A DNA stretch of 64,000 nucleotides, from contig NZ_CP045496.1 of NCBI RefSeq assembly GCF_015500075.1, forward strand, positions 744,001 to 808,000, written 5' to 3'. The position numbers were made by a program, and so were the translations under genes. A model generated the notes under the pieces. That model saw nothing but the letters and a program-made list of their open reading frames with translations, did not search any database and was not told where the DNA came from. The DNA comes from Mesorhizobium sp. INR15 (GTDB lineage: Bacteria > Pseudomonadota > Alphaproteobacteria > Rhizobiales > Rhizobiaceae). Positions 10,102 to 18,995 of this stretch are shown here, one piece after another; positions within the stretch are counted from its first letter, which is position 1, and each line of letters begins with the position of its first letter.

Positions 10102-11131
10102 CTGAAACGATACGCTTGCGCCGGCTTTGGCGGCGGGATTTCTTCGAAGAGGAGCGGCGCAGGCCGGCTTTGGCGAACCGGGTGACGGTCGGCACCAGGC
10201 CTTCCTGCAGGAACAGCACGACGACGATGAGCAGCACCCCCATGATAAAGGAATTGTCGACCACCGACTGATGGCCAAGCGCGAATTTGAGATAGCCGAG
10301 CAGTGCCGCGCCAATCATCGGTCCGATCAGCGTGCCGAGCCCGCCGACGATGACCCAGATGATGATCTCGGCCGACTGGCCAAGGCTGAACAGGCCGGGC
10401 GTGACGATCTCGGCCCAGTTGGCGAACAGGCAGCCGGCCAGTCCGGCGATGCCGCCGCTCACCGCAAAGGCAGCGGATTTGTAGAAGCGCACGTCATAGC
10501 CGAGCAATTCGGTGCGCTCCTCGTTCTCACGCAGCGAGACGACGATGCGGCCAAATGGTGAAAGCAGCGTCAGCCGCAGTCCGAGATAGACCAGCGCCAG
10601 CAGCGCGATGGCGAAATAGAACAGTCCGGCGCCGTAGATGTAAGTGTCCGGACTGCCGGGCACGGTGAGGGTCGGGAAGCCGGGAATGCCGTTGAAGCCG
10701 CCCAGCCGCGCTTCTCCGATACGGTAGGATGGTCCTGCGGTCGAATTGAAGAACTTGAACAGGATCAGTGTCACCACCAGCGTGACGACCGCGAGATAGA
10801 CATCGCTCAGCCGGCCATAGAACATCAGCGCGCCGAGCAGTCCGGCAAACGCCGCCGGCACCAGGATAGCGAGCCCGAAGGCCACCCAGGCGCCGTCGAA
10901 ATTGATCGCGGCAAGTGCGTAGGTGTAGGCGCCAAGGCCATAGAACGCCGCCTGGCCGAAGCACAATATGCCGCCGAACCCCCAGATGAAGCCGAGGCTA
11001 AGCGCCAGCATGGCATAGACGGTCAGCAAGGTGGCCGTATGCACGTCGACGATGAATGGCAGCACCAGCGCGCATGCCACCGTGCCGGCAACGACCTGGC
11101 CGGCCTCCGTCACGAGGACACGCGAATTCAT
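10091..11131 (-). CDS. LIV/urea-type ABC transporter permease (LivM-like)
   Basis: The 346-residue protein is a multi-span membrane protein of the BPD_transp_2 family, with hydrophobic stretches from about residue 12 onward and the conserved GLGAYTYA and IIWVIVGGLGTLIGPMIGAA segments of LivM/UrtC. It forms one half of the transmembrane channel for an amide- or amino-acid-like substrate. Its ATG is the base next to the LivH stop (1-bp overlap at 11131). The C-terminus is a basic tail rich in Arg, Lys and Ser. Confidence 0.9.
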   Translation of the reverse strand: MNSRVLVTEAGQVVAGTVACALVLPFIVDVHTATLLTVYAMLALSLGFIWGFGGILCFGQAAFYGLGAYTYALAAINFDGAWVAFGLAILVPAAFAGLLGALMFYGRLSDVYLAVVTLVVTLILFKFFNSTAGPSYRIGEARLGGFNGIPGFPTLTVPGSPDTYIYGAGLFYFAIALLALVYLGLRLTLLSPFGRIVVSLRENEERTELLGYDVRFYKSAAFAVSGGIAGLAGCLFANWAEIVTPGLFSLGQSAEIIIWVIVGGLGTLIGPMIGAALLGYLKFALGHQSVVDNSFIMGVLLIVVVLFLQEGLVPTVTRFAKAGLRRSSSKKSRRQSRRKRIVSDVR

Positions 11132-11997
11132 CAGGTCCAGCCTTTGAAAAAGCGGCCGGTGATGCCGATCGGCATGAGCCGAAGCAGCACCACCGCGGCG
11201 ACGAGTAGGGCTATCTCGCCGCCCACCGAACTTGTGACAAGGGTGAAGACCTGGGAGATGGAACCAAACAAACCAGCACTGACGATGGTCCCGGTAACCA
11301 CCGAGGCGCCACCGGAAATGACGGTGATGAACGCCTTGGCGATGTAGTTGGCGCCGCTGCCGGGGCCCAGGCCGACAAGCGGCGCCAGCAGCGCGCCGGC
11401 GAGCCCGCTGAGCGCGGCACCGGCGGCAAAGGTGGTCATGTAGACATGCGAGATGTTCAGTCCGAAGGCCTGGGCCATGTCGGGCCGCTGCATGGCGCCG
11501 CGCGCGATCAACCCGGCGCGGGTGGCTTTCAGCACGATGGTGATCACCGCCATGACCAGGGCAGCGGCGGCGATAAGGAAAAGGCTATAGCCGCTGATCT
11601 GGTAGTCGCCGACCGTCAGCCCGCCGAGCGGGTTGGGAATGCCGGTCATGGTGTTGCCGAAGATCATCGAGAAGGCGCCGGTCATCGCCAGGCTGAGCCC
11701 CCAGGTCGCCAGCATGGTGTTGATGAGCCGGCCATAGAGCCAGCGCACCACAAGCCGCTCGACGATCAGCCCCCAGAGGCCGACCACCACGGGAGCCAGG
11801 ACCAGCATGCAGAAATAGAGGTTCAGGCCGTTGCGGTGGCCGAGGATGGCGACATAGCCGCCAAGCGTCAGGAATTCGCCATGCGCCAGGTTGATGACGC
11901 GCATCATGCCGAAGATGACCGCGAGGCCGGAGCTGATCAGCACCAGCACCGCGATCGAATGCAGTATCTCGACAGTGACGACGACGGCGAAATCCAT
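11131..11997 (-). CDS. LIV/urea-type ABC transporter permease (LivH-like)
   Basis: The 288-residue membrane protein carries the LivH/UrtB hallmarks: VIFGMMRVINLAHGEFLTLGGY near residues 30-50 and GLGPGSGANYIAKAFITVISGGASVVTGT late in the sequence. It pairs with the LivM-like permease. The gene begins 13 bp after the binding-protein stop. The adjoining binding protein resembles UrtA/FmdD, which argues for urea, short amides or related nitrogen compounds rather than leucine, but this is inference from the neighbour. Confidence 0.9.
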   Translation of the reverse strand: MDFAVVVTVEILHSIAVLVLISSGLAVIFGMMRVINLAHGEFLTLGGYVAILGHRNGLNLYFCMLVLAPVVVGLWGLIVERLVVRWLYGRLINTMLATWGLSLAMTGAFSMIFGNTMTGIPNPLGGLTVGDYQISGYSLFLIAAAALVMAVITIVLKATRAGLIARGAMQRPDMAQAFGLNISHVYMTTFAAGAALSGLAGALLAPLVGLGPGSGANYIAKAFITVISGGASVVTGTIVSAGLFGSISQVFTLVTSSVGGEIALLVAAVVLLRLMPIGITGRFFKGWT

Positions 11998-12010
11998 GTG
12001 AAGCCGCCGC

Positions 12011-13234
12011 TCAGATATCGATTTCGTATTGCTTGTTGTCGTCCGGGTTGGCCTTCAGGTCGCAGAATTTCTGGGTGTCGATCGGCTGGCGCTGGCTGAA
12101 GCTCTTGATGACGGCCAGAGACTGGTCGCGGATTTCCATGAGCTGCATGTCGAGCACTGCGTGGTGCGTTTGCGGGTCGATAGTCACCTTGCCGGACGGG
12201 CCATCGATGGCGAGCCCGCTTTCCAGGGCCTCGATGACCGGATCGTGGTCGACCGTGTTGGCCTTCTTGACCGCCTCGGCCCACAGATGAATGCCCTGGT
12301 AGTTGTTGACCGCGAATTCGTTGATCGTCGCGACATCGCCGAAGCGCGCCTTCCACTTGTCGAGAAAGGCCTTGGCGGCGGGCGCATCGATGCTGGGCGA
12401 CCAGCTGTAGGCGACCATGATGCCGTTGCCCTCCTGCGGCGTCAGCACCAAGTGCTCGTTGCCCGATCCGAGCGTCGAGGACGCGAGCGGAATGCGGTCC
12501 TTCATGCCGGCCGCCGCCCATTGCCGGTAGAACGACAGATGCGCGCCGCCGACCAGCGCCGACAGCACGAGGTCCGGCTTGGCTTCCTGGATCTTGGCGA
12601 TGGTCGCGCCGAAGTCGGAAACGTCGAGCGGGAAGAACTCGGTGGCCAGCACGGAGCCACCGCTCTGGCTGACATAATGGCTCATCCATTTGGCGGTGAT
12701 CTGGCCGTAATTGTAGTCAGCGGCCAGCACATAGACCTTCTTGCCGAATTTCTCGATCGCCGCCGGCACCAGGACCTCGATCTGCTGAGCCGGCGTAATG
12801 CCGGTGCAGACGATGTTGCGGTCGCAAACGCCGCCTTCGTAGAGCACGTTGTAGAAGTAAGGAATCTTGGCCTTGCGCAAGGTTGGCCGGATGGCTTCGC
12901 GTGAGGCCGAAAGAATGCCGCCATGCACGACATGCACCTGGTCCGACCGGACAAGCTGCTGGGCGAACTGGGTATAAAGCGCCATGTCGGACTGGGTGTC
13001 GTAGGAGACTTTCTGGATCTGGCGGCCAAGCAGGCCGCCGCCGGCGTTCAACTCCTCGACCGCCAACGTAGCGGCCATGTCCATTGGCTTGCCGTAGGCG
13101 TCGAAGATGCCGGAGACGTCGAGGATCGAGCCGAGCTTGATCGGCTCGCTTGCTTGCGCAGCCCGGATGGAAGGCAGCGCCAGCGCGCCGGCTGTCGCGG
13201 CGGTCGTGGCGAGAAACTGTCTGCGATTGATCAT
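12011..13234 (-). CDS. Urea/short-chain amide-type ABC binding protein (UrtA/FmdD-like)
   Basis: The 407-residue protein begins MINRRQFLATTAATAGALALPS, a twin-arginine-type export signal ending near residue 28, then KLGSILDVSGIFDAYGKPM, typical of Peripl_BP_6 proteins related to UrtA and to the amide-binding FmdD. Segments such as PYFYNVLYEGGVCDRNIVCTG resemble the substrate pocket of the AmiC/UrtA branch. It would capture an amide or urea-like solute in the periplasm and pass it to the LivH/LivM permeases encoded next. Its ATG overlaps the flotillin stop by 4 bp, so its translation is coupled to that gene. Confidence 0.85.
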   Translation of the reverse strand: MINRRQFLATTAATAGALALPSIRAAQASEPIKLGSILDVSGIFDAYGKPMDMAATLAVEELNAGGGLLGRQIQKVSYDTQSDMALYTQFAQQLVRSDQVHVVHGGILSASREAIRPTLRKAKIPYFYNVLYEGGVCDRNIVCTGITPAQQIEVLVPAAIEKFGKKVYVLAADYNYGQITAKWMSHYVSQSGGSVLATEFFPLDVSDFGATIAKIQEAKPDLVLSALVGGAHLSFYRQWAAAGMKDRIPLASSTLGSGNEHLVLTPQEGNGIMVAYSWSPSIDAPAAKAFLDKWKARFGDVATINEFAVNNYQGIHLWAEAVKKANTVDHDPVIEALESGLAIDGPSGKVTIDPQTHHAVLDMQLMEIRDQSLAVIKSFSQRQPIDTQKFCDLKANPDDNKQYEIDI

Positions 13235-14847
13235 GATGCCTGGTCCCCCTTGTTTGATTTCTGGCGGCGAGGAGGCGTTGAGGCCTCCACCGGAGCGCCG
13301 TTCCCCTGATCGAGGTCGAGATTGAGGCCGATCGACTGGCCGAGCTTCTGCATGGCGGGAAGCTGCAGGGCGAGGCTGAGAATCCCATCGACGGCGCCGC
13401 CGATTTGCGATTGCAAACCGCCGGCGCCGTCGGGCCCGCGCCCGCCCAGGCCGAGACCGGAAACGTGATTGATACGAATGGAGTCGATTTTCTCCAGCGG
13501 CTTGGCCATGCGCTCGGCAAGGTCGGGAAGCCGGTCGATCTTGTGCATGTCGAGCTTCATGCGCATCAGCGCTTCGCTCTGCTGGTTCTCGGCGGCGAAC
13601 AAGGCACGCCGTGCCTCTGTTTCAGCGGCACTTTCGTGACGGCGCCCGGCCGCGCGCAGTTCGGCGGCTTCCGCTTCGCCACGCGCTTTTTCGACCAGCG
13701 AGGCGGCGTCGCCGCGCGCCCGTTCGCCGGAAGCTTCCGTGGCATGCCTGGCGCGGATCAGGGCGGCGGACCCTTCGCGCTCGGCAACCAGCCGGTCGCG
13801 TTCTGCCTGCAGCCCTTCCTGCGCCTCGACCACGGCGACACGGCCGCGCTCTGCTTCGGCCTGAACCGAGACTTCCTCGATGCGCTTGCGGGCCAGCGTG
13901 ATTTCGCTGTCGATCTTGGCTGTCTCGGCGGCGAGCAGGGCCTCGACCTCCGACTGCCGCAACTGCAGATCGCTGTCGATCTCGGCCAGGCGCAGGTCGC
14001 GGGTGCGTTCGATGCGGGCCTGTTCCGCGGCACGCTGCGCGCCCTGGCGCACCGTTTCCGTCTGCGAATCGGTGTCGGCGCGCAGCCGGTCCAGCGTCAG
14101 CCTTTGCGCTATCTCGGCTTCCTGCTGCTCGCGCTCGATGTCGAGCCGGCGCTTGACGGCGGTCAGATCGGTCTGGCGCACGGCAAGGTCTGCCTCGGCC
14201 TCGATTTCGGCGCGCCGCTTGCGGTTTTCGGTGATCACCTCGGCCAGCCGGCGCATGCCGACGGCGTTGAAGGCGTTGTTCTGGTCGAGTGCTGCAAAGG
14301 CCGCCTGGTCGAGGCGGATCAGCGAGACGGATTCCAGATGCAACCCGTTCTGCTTCAGGTTTTCCGCCAGCGCATCACGCACAGCCTTGACGAAGGCGCC
14401 ACGGCGTTCGTGCAAGCTTTCCATCGTGTAGGCTGCGACGATCGCCTGGACGGCGTCGATGAAACGGCCCTCGAACAGATTGCCGATCTCGTCGGGCCGC
14501 AAGGCGCGGGCACCAAGCGCCTGGGCGGCGGTGGCAACGCCGTCGATGGTCGGTTCGACACGAAGGTAGAAGGCCATTTCGACGTCGACGCGCAACCGAT
14601 CCTCGGTCATCAGCGACTTTTCGCCGGCACGCTTGATCTCGATGCGCATGGTGCGCATCGGGATTTCCTCGACGCGGTGGAGGAACGGCAAGGCGATGAA
14701 ACCGCCATCCATCACCACCTTCTGCCCGCCAAGCCCGGTGCGCAGCAACGCCTTCTCGCGGGTCGCCTTGCGGTAGTAGCGCTGCAGGAACGCCACGCCG
14801 ATGACGATGGCGACGACCACGACAATCAGGCTGACGAGCAACGTCAT
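13231..14847 (-). CDS. Flotillin-like SPFH-domain membrane protein
   Basis: The 538-residue protein has one N-terminal membrane segment (residues 2-21, TLLVSLIVVVVAIVIGVAFL), an SPFH/band-7 domain to about residue 190, and a long Ala/Glu/Arg-rich coiled coil from about 200 to 430 with EAEAEL-type heptads, then a Gly-rich tail. This is the flotillin layout; flotillins scaffold membrane microdomains and help place transporters and signalling complexes. It is the first gene of the amide-transport operon, overlapping the binding-protein gene by 4 bp. That position suggests it organises this transporter in the membrane, which is an inference. It lacks the NfeD partner often found beside bacterial flotillins. 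Confidence 0.85.
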   Translation of the reverse strand: MTLLVSLIVVVVAIVIGVAFLQRYYRKATREKALLRTGLGGQKVVMDGGFIALPFLHRVEEIPMRTMRIEIKRAGEKSLMTEDRLRVDVEMAFYLRVEPTIDGVATAAQALGARALRPDEIGNLFEGRFIDAVQAIVAAYTMESLHERRGAFVKAVRDALAENLKQNGLHLESVSLIRLDQAAFAALDQNNAFNAVGMRRLAEVITENRKRRAEIEAEADLAVRQTDLTAVKRRLDIEREQQEAEIAQRLTLDRLRADTDSQTETVRQGAQRAAEQARIERTRDLRLAEIDSDLQLRQSEVEALLAAETAKIDSEITLARKRIEEVSVQAEAERGRVAVVEAQEGLQAERDRLVAEREGSAALIRARHATEASGERARGDAASLVEKARGEAEAAELRAAGRRHESAAETEARRALFAAENQQSEALMRMKLDMHKIDRLPDLAERMAKPLEKIDSIRINHVSGLGLGGRGPDGAGGLQSQIGGAVDGILSLALQLPAMQKLGQSIGLNLDLDQGNGAPVEASTPPRRQKSNKGDQAS

Positions 14848-14895
14848 ACGGCTTTGGTTCCCTTCCCAGGCAGGGGGAACCTAGTCGCTAATTAT

Positions 14896-14907
14896 TTTCC
14901 GTGTCAA
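14896..14907. promoter_or_regulatory. Candidate MarR-type operator half-conserved dyad (flotillin operon, site 1)
   Basis: TTTCCGTGTCAA upstream of the flotillin gene is an imperfect copy of the dyad TTnCC-nn-GGnAA. It lies 20 bp from a second copy and sits within an AT-rich repeat ATTATTTTC that occurs twice, at 14891 and 14911. Confidence 0.35.
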
Positions 14908-14915
14908 ACAATTAT

Positions 14916-14927
14916 TTTCTTAGGAAA
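14916..14927. promoter_or_regulatory. Candidate MarR-type operator dyad (flotillin operon, site 2)
   Basis: TTTCTTAGGAAA is a near-perfect dyad about 70-80 bp upstream of the flotillin start, two helical turns from site 1. It matches the dyads found before the MarR/AmiC pair and the amino-acid oxidase. Confidence 0.4.
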
Positions 14928-15055
14928 GCATTTTCATGATGACGCGGCCTCGCAGCCTGCGCTCCAGGGCTGATCCATGGCGGTTACGCCGCGTGGGTTG
15001 AAAACGGGACGGGCTGGCCCGATCCGCCACACATCGGGTGCTGGTGCAGAGCGCT

Positions 15056-16144
15056 CTAAGCGAAGCTCGCCAGGATCCGGAAGTCGTAGCCTTGCGCCTC
15101 GGCAAGGTAGGTGGTGGCGCAATTTTCGCGGGCCAGATCGTAGAAGCCACCGCGCACGCCCTCGCCGCCGAGCGCCTGGGGCGGGCGCCGCCAACCGTCG
15201 CCGTCGGACACTTTGGACAGCGTATCGAGGAAACGCATGCCCTCGTAGAGGCCCTGGCCGATGGTGTTGAGTGTCGGGCCGGCGTCTCCGAAGCGGCTGT
15301 GATAGCGCTCGCGGAACGAATCATTGCCGCGGTTGTCGAGCGCGCCGAAATAGCCGGAGGCGACAAAGAGCCGTTCGAGATTGGCGTCGCCGATGGCCAG
15401 CAGCATGTTCTCCTCGATGGCGCAGGAGAACCGCACGATCGACGAAGACAGGCCTGAAGCGCCAAAAGCGCGGTTGAAATGCACGGCGTCCTCGCCGACG
15501 ACCGACAGCAGCAGGCCGTCCGGATTGAGTGCCTTGACGCGCTCGATGATGTGCTCGAACCGCTTGGTGCCGAACGGCACATAAATCTCGTCCAGGATCT
15601 GCTGGCCACGGCGCTGGAAATGGCGCTGCACGATGCGATGCGTGGTGCGCGGCCAGATGTAGTCGTTGCCGATCAGCATCCAACGGCGCGCGTCGAAACG
15701 CTCGGCCAGCCAGTCAAGCCCGGGCAGCAATTGCCGCGCCGGCGTCTCGCCGATGCAGTAGACGCCACGGCCAACCTCACCGCCTTCATAGAGCGGAGTG
15801 TAGACATAGGGCACGCGCCCGCCGATCCGCTCCGCCAGCGCGGTCCGCACATCGGATGTGTGCATGCCGACCAGCGCGTCCATCTGGCCGTTTTCGAGCA
15901 TTTCCTGGGCGATGTCGGCGACTTCCTCGCCGCTGCGGCCCGCATCGACAATGCGCAGCACGATCTCGCGGTTCTGCAACCCGCCGCGCGCGTTGATCTC
16001 GGCCGCGGCAAGTTCGGCGCAGGAACGGCAGGACGGGCCCCATATTCCCGCGGCACCGCTGACAGGAATGAAGAGGCCGACGTCGACCCGGTCGCGCCGC
16101 CGCGAATTGATGCTGAGGTCGCCCGGCCGCCGCAATTGGCTCAT
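15056..16144 (-). CDS. AmiC-like amide sensor / amide-binding protein without export signal
   Basis: The 362-residue product (starting at the ATG at 16144, preceded by AAGGA) belongs to the Peripl_BP_5/6 AmiC-UrtA group: VDVGLFIPVSGAAGIWGPS near the N-terminus, then VYTPLYEGGEVGRGVYCIGETP. No signal peptide is present, as in AmiC, the cytosolic amide receptor that controls the antiterminator AmiR. No amiR gene adjoins it. Instead a MarR gene lies divergently across a short promoter region. It may act as an amide sensor for the transporter operon downstream, or be an exported protein whose start is mispredicted. An in-frame start at 16180 adds 12 residues and also gives no signal peptide. Confidence 0.7.
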   Translation of the reverse strand: MSQLRRPGDLSINSRRRDRVDVGLFIPVSGAAGIWGPSCRSCAELAAAEINARGGLQNREIVLRIVDAGRSGEEVADIAQEMLENGQMDALVGMHTSDVRTALAERIGGRVPYVYTPLYEGGEVGRGVYCIGETPARQLLPGLDWLAERFDARRWMLIGNDYIWPRTTHRIVQRHFQRRGQQILDEIYVPFGTKRFEHIIERVKALNPDGLLLSVVGEDAVHFNRAFGASGLSSSIVRFSCAIEENMLLAIGDANLERLFVASGYFGALDNRGNDSFRERYHSRFGDAGPTLNTIGQGLYEGMRFLDTLSKVSDGDGWRRPPQALGGEGVRGGFYDLARENCATTYLAEAQGYDFRILASFA

Positions 16145-16276
16145 GCCCGCCGATTCCTTTGCGACGATGCATTGTGGCACCGTCTTTTAGGCTCCTGTCC
16201 GCATCCCGGCGGGTGGCGCCATTTCTGTTCCCGAAGCGAGAATGACGTGCTTCCGCTGGCAGCGCAATATGAATGA

Positions 16277-16288
16277 TTGCCGAGGAAA
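16277..16288. promoter_or_regulatory. Candidate MarR operator in the amiC-like / marR divergent promoter region
   Basis: TTGCCGAGGAAA, a dyad of form TTnCC-nn-GGnAA, lies between the divergent AmiC-like and MarR genes. The same 12 bases recur exactly at 16960 upstream of the amino-acid oxidase. Confidence 0.45.
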
Positions 16289-16342
16289 CAAAAAAACTCT
16301 AGGTTGCCGACTTGGATGATGTCTAAAACGTAAACACGGACC

Positions 16343-16777
16343 ATGCCCGAAACGCCAGCCACCCGCCAGCTGCCCGATCTGCTTGCCCAGGTGCATCGTG
16401 AGATTCACACCGATCTCAGCCGCATCCTGGCCGGCAATGGCGGCCTGCCTGTGGAACAGTGGCGGATCCTTTCGATCCTCGCCGAACGCGATGGCTTGTC
16501 GATGGGCGAGCTCTCCGACCAGGCCTTCATGGCGATCTCGGCGCTGTCCAAAACCATCGACCGCATGGTTTTTCGTGCGCTCGTCCATCGCCGGCAGGAC
16601 AACGCCGACCAGCGCCGCGTGCTGATCCACATCACTTCCTTTGGCCATGAGATGCTGCGCAGCCGGGCTCCGGCCGTCGAGCGCTTCTGCGACGACCTTA
16701 CGGCGTCGCTTGGTCCTGATGATTCGCAGCGGCTCGAAAGCCTGTTGCGCGCCATCCTTGCCGCGCGCGGCAGCTGA
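16343..16777 (+). CDS. MarR family transcriptional regulator
   Basis: The 144-residue protein has a MarR winged helix-turn-helix: VEQWRILSILAERDGLSMGELSDQAFMAISALSKTIDRMV, then the wing region HRRQDNADQRRVLIHIT. Such dimers repress nearby promoters and release DNA when they bind a small molecule, commonly aromatic or phenolic. It is transcribed away from the AmiC-like gene and towards the amino-acid oxidase gene about 250 bp on. A 12-bp dyad repeated before both of these units and, less exactly, before the flotillin operon makes it the likely local regulator. Confidence 0.85.
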   Translation: MPETPATRQLPDLLAQVHREIHTDLSRILAGNGGLPVEQWRILSILAERDGLSMGELSDQAFMAISALSKTIDRMVFRALVHRRQDNADQRRVLIHITSFGHEMLRSRAPAVERFCDDLTASLGPDDSQRLESLLRAILAARGS

Positions 16778-16959
16778 TAAAAGCACTTCCTAATATTTCC
16801 ATCGACTGACTTGCTTGAGCCGGCCTCGAACAACTGGCCGCTTTTCTTCGAATTCCTTAAGTTTTTACGTATTCGTTGCTTGGCTGCGAAGCCATATGAA
16901 TTGATCTCAAGGAAAATTCCGAGCCAGAGATTGACAGGAGAAAGCATCTCGACGATTAT

Positions 16960-16971
16960 TTGCCGAGGAAA
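16960..16971. promoter_or_regulatory. Candidate MarR operator upstream of the amino-acid oxidase
   Basis: An exact second copy of TTGCCGAGGAAA lies inside a larger AT-flanked palindrome (ATTATTT ... AAATAAT, 16955-16976), about 55 bp before the oxidase start. The rest of 16778-17027 holds no gene. Confidence 0.45.
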
Positions 16972-17027
16972 ATAATTTACAGCTTTACATTACTGTCCAT
17001 TCAACACGCTTTCGAGGAGGAATGCGC

Positions 17028-18995
17028 ATGCGGCCCGGTTTTGAAAAGCAGGTACCCTATACTCGCAACGCTTCCGCCAATCCCTGGCTCCCCGACTATC
17101 CCAATTCGCCGGATTTGCGGTTCAACTACTTCAAGCTGCTCAATGATTCCTGGGCGGCCAGCCGGCCGATCGGCACCGCTCCATCGGGCGCCAGGAAGAT
17201 GGTTGGCGTCATCGGCGGCGGCGCCGCCGGCATGGCGGTGGCGCGCGAATTGTGGCGCTCCGGCTATGCCGTGCGCATCATGGAAGCGAGCCCGCGCGTC
17301 GGCGGACGGCTTTACACCCAGCGGCCGCCGTCCGGCGCCTTCACATCCTATGAATTCGGCGCCATGCGCATGCCGTTCTTCAATGACGAGGCGGGCGGCG
17401 AGACGCCGCAGCAGTCGACCAACTGCGTGCTGTCCTACTACCTCAACAAGGACCAGCAGTGGAACGGCAACCCGGTCAAGACGTTCGCGATGCTGAACGA
17501 CTTCCCCAACCCCGGCAAGACCGCCGGCGGCACCGGTATCTACATGAACAGTGGCTATGGTCCGAACGATACCTATCCCACGCCGACGCTGATCCCGTGG
17601 CCGAACGGCGGCCAGCCGCAAAACCCGGATCTGCTGAAGGTCGCGGCCAAGGTCGACGCGCTCATCGACCTGTTCACCAAGAACATCGCGCCGGTCTATG
17701 CCCAGGATGGCCCGGCCTGGGACACGCTCTGGCAACAGATCGCCAAGAACTACGACAAGATGTCGTTCAGCGACCTGGTCTTCACCGACCCGGTCGTCAA
17801 TTACAAGAACGACGGCTGGTTCGGCGGCTTCGGCATGAGCGCGTATGAGTCAGACCTGTTTTATACGATCGGAACTGGCGACGGCAGCTGGGGCGCGTTC
17901 TATGCGATCAGCGCCATGTGGTTCATCCGCTGCGTCATGTTCGGTTACAGTTCGGACCTGCAGACCGTCAGCGGGCTGAACAATGCCGGCTACTTGCCGA
18001 TGTACAATGCGACCCCCATCGACAACAACGGGCGGCCGCTGGAAAAGCCGTTCTATCGTGGCATCCAGTCTCTCGTTGAACTGATGTTCTACCTGCAGGC
18101 CCCGGGCGCGGCCAGGTCGCTCTACAGCGCCTGCAGGGACGGCAATGACGTCAGCGCGGCGTTCTACGTCAACACGACGGTCAGCAAACTCGTCCGCAAT
18201 GCCCAGAACACGATCGACGTCTACTGGAATGACGCCGCATCACCCAGCATGACGATGGACTATGTCGTCATCACCGCGCCGATCTGGTCGACGCAGCTGT
18301 CCATCGATTTTCAGGGTTTCGACAACCAGACAATGCTGCCCTGGCAGGTGCCGGCGGCAATTCAGCAGCAGCATCTGATCGCCAGCGCCAAGGTGTTCTT
18401 CCCGCTCTACAAGGCCTACTGGAACCTGCCGAACGTCAAGATACCGCAGCTGATCGTCACCGACACATTCGTGCAGGACGCCTATGGCCTGCAATGGAGC
18501 ACCGACAACAACGACGCCGCGATCCTGGCCAGCTACACCTGGGAAGACGATGCGGTGAAGCTGATCTCAGTCGACGACACCACCTTGAAGCGCAAGGTTC
18601 TGGACGAGCTTGACCTGATCACCACCTCGACGCTCGGCCAGAGCATCCGCAACTATATCGATGCCAATGCCGGTGTCGTCTTCCAGTGGACGCTGCAGCC
18701 GACCTATCACGGCTGCGCCAAGCTCTACCGGCAGCGCGCATGGGAGCAGTGCTACGACCTGCTTGCCTACAACCAGACCTACTCCAGGGCCTCCAGCATC
18801 TATTTCGCCGGCGAGTCCTACGGCGTCGAGGGCGGCTGGACCGAGCCAGCACTGCGCACGGCGATGGATGCCGTCATCCACCTCATCCAGAATTCGGGTG
18901 GAGCGTTCAACAACGGCTTCCAGTTCACCAACTACCCGAAATACGACACGGCCTTCACGCCCAACGAGAGATACCCGCAGACGGGGACGACATGA
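17028..18995 (+). CDS. Flavin amine oxidase: L-amino acid oxidase / 2-monooxygenase-like
   Basis: The 655-residue flavoenzyme has the FAD-binding motif VGVIGGGAAGMAVAREL near the N-terminus, an acidic residue in MEASPRVGGR and the GAMRMP motif used by L-amino acid oxidases to hold the substrate carboxylate. It ends with YFAGESYGVEGGWTEPALRTAM. The length and layout match tryptophan 2-monooxygenase, lysine 2-monooxygenase and related oxidases. The monooxygenases yield an amide (for example indole-3-acetamide), and the oxidases yield a keto acid; the sequence alone does not decide between them. Of two ATGs the second (17028) is 7 bp from GAGGAGG and is preferred. The gene heads an operon with two glycosyltransferases. 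Confidence 0.8.
   Translation: MRPGFEKQVPYTRNASANPWLPDYPNSPDLRFNYFKLLNDSWAASRPIGTAPSGARKMVGVIGGGAAGMAVARELWRSGYAVRIMEASPRVGGRLYTQRPPSGAFTSYEFGAMRMPFFNDEAGGETPQQSTNCVLSYYLNKDQQWNGNPVKTFAMLNDFPNPGKTAGGTGIYMNSGYGPNDTYPTPTLIPWPNGGQPQNPDLLKVAAKVDALIDLFTKNIAPVYAQDGPAWDTLWQQIAKNYDKMSFSDLVFTDPVVNYKNDGWFGGFGMSAYESDLFYTIGTGDGSWGAFYAISAMWFIRCVMFGYSSDLQTVSGLNNAGYLPMYNATPIDNNGRPLEKPFYRGIQSLVELMFYLQAPGAARSLYSACRDGNDVSAAFYVNTTVSKLVRNAQNTIDVYWNDAASPSMTMDYVVITAPIWSTQLSIDFQGFDNQTMLPWQVPAAIQQQHLIASAKVFFPLYKAYWNLPNVKIPQLIVTDTFVQDAYGLQWSTDNNDAAILASYTWEDDAVKLISVDDTTLKRKVLDELDLITTSTLGQSIRNYIDANAGVVFQWTLQPTYHGCAKLYRQRAWEQCYDLLAYNQTYSRASSIYFAGESYGVEGGWTEPALRTAMDAVIHLIQNSGGAFNNGFQFTNYPKYDTAFTPNERYPQTGTT

Noticed and set aside
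13405..14973. Plus-strand open frame of 522 codons
   Set aside because: It lies opposite the flotillin-like gene and the product has an Arg/Gln/Gly/Phe-rich shadow composition.
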